Positions 5,611 through 5,635 of a stretch of DNA of 5,635 nucleotides are shown here, piece after piece. The stretch is from an uncultured Oscillospiraceae bacterium. Lineage in GTDB: Bacteria > Bacillota > Clostridia > Oscillospirales > Oscillospiraceae. The number at the start of each line of letters is the position of its first letter. Position 1 is the first letter of the stretch. The position numbers and the translations under genes are program-made. The DNA lies in the NCBI GenBank assembly GCA_934565425.1, contig CAKTHW010000099.1:1-5635 (forward strand), in the 5' to 3' direction. Below the pieces are notes generated by a model, which did not search any database, had not been told where the DNA came from, and saw nothing but the letters and a program-made list of their open reading frames with translations.

Positions 5611-5635
5611 AAAGAGACCAGCCGTGGTTGATACC

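Noticed and set aside
5611..5635. Possible left arm of a terminator after the transporter (AAAAAGAGACCAGCC onward)
   Set aside because: The A run followed by a G+C-rich stretch looks like the first half of a hairpin, but the window ends before any matching arm, so it cannot be supported.
1..5635. CRISPR array, insertion sequence, tRNA, rRNA or phage genes
   Set aside because: I saw no regularly spaced repeats with unique spacers, no transposase or terminal inverted repeats, and no RNA gene-like structure.

Overview
The window is about 60% G+C and looks like a chromosomal piece of a Gram-positive, clostridial bacterium, perhaps a gut member of the Oscillospiraceae and relatives. This rests on strong GGAGG ribosome sites, TTG and GTG starts on the regulators, a PhoP/PhoR-type histidine kinase of the short clostridial form, and PHO-box-like hexamers of the low-G+C Gram-positive type (TTNACA every 11 bp). 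The taxonomic guess is inference; no marker gene is present.

Layout. On the minus strand (1431 down to the left edge) lie an OmpR-family response regulator and, overlapping it by 4 bp, a sensor histidine kinase that runs off the window just after its phospho-acceptor histidine. A 171-bp divergent intergenic region (1432-1602) holds a promoter for each direction. On the plus strand follow a second OmpR-family regulator (1603-2295) and its kinase (2276-3628, 20-bp overlap), best read as PhoP(PhoB)/PhoR. A hairpin terminator (3655-3700) closes that operon. A 221-bp A+T-rich gap (3629-3849) then leads to a complete Na+/phosphate cotransporter of the NptA/YjbB type with a C-terminal PhoU-like domain (3850-5610). 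The last 25 bp hold no gene.

How the parts fit. The nonamer ATTTAACAT occurs in front of the phoP-like gene (1543-1551) and three times in front of the transporter (3706-3714 and 3728-3736 forward, 3788-3796 reversed), each time containing a TTAACA unit, mostly with a partner unit one helical turn (11 bp) away. The simple model is a phosphate-starvation module: PhoR senses, PhoP binds PHO boxes at its own promoter and at the transporter promoter, and the transporter brings in phosphate. The transporter's regulatory region is unusually dense: a forward set of boxes followed by a reversed set inside a 21-bp imperfect direct repeat. The divergent second two-component system has no recognisable signal or target; a tandem GGCATCA repeat at 11-bp spacing near its promoter may be its own operator.

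No gene here belongs to an unknown family. The most interesting material is regulatory DNA, plus the combination of a PAS-less PhoR and a PhoU-fused transporter.
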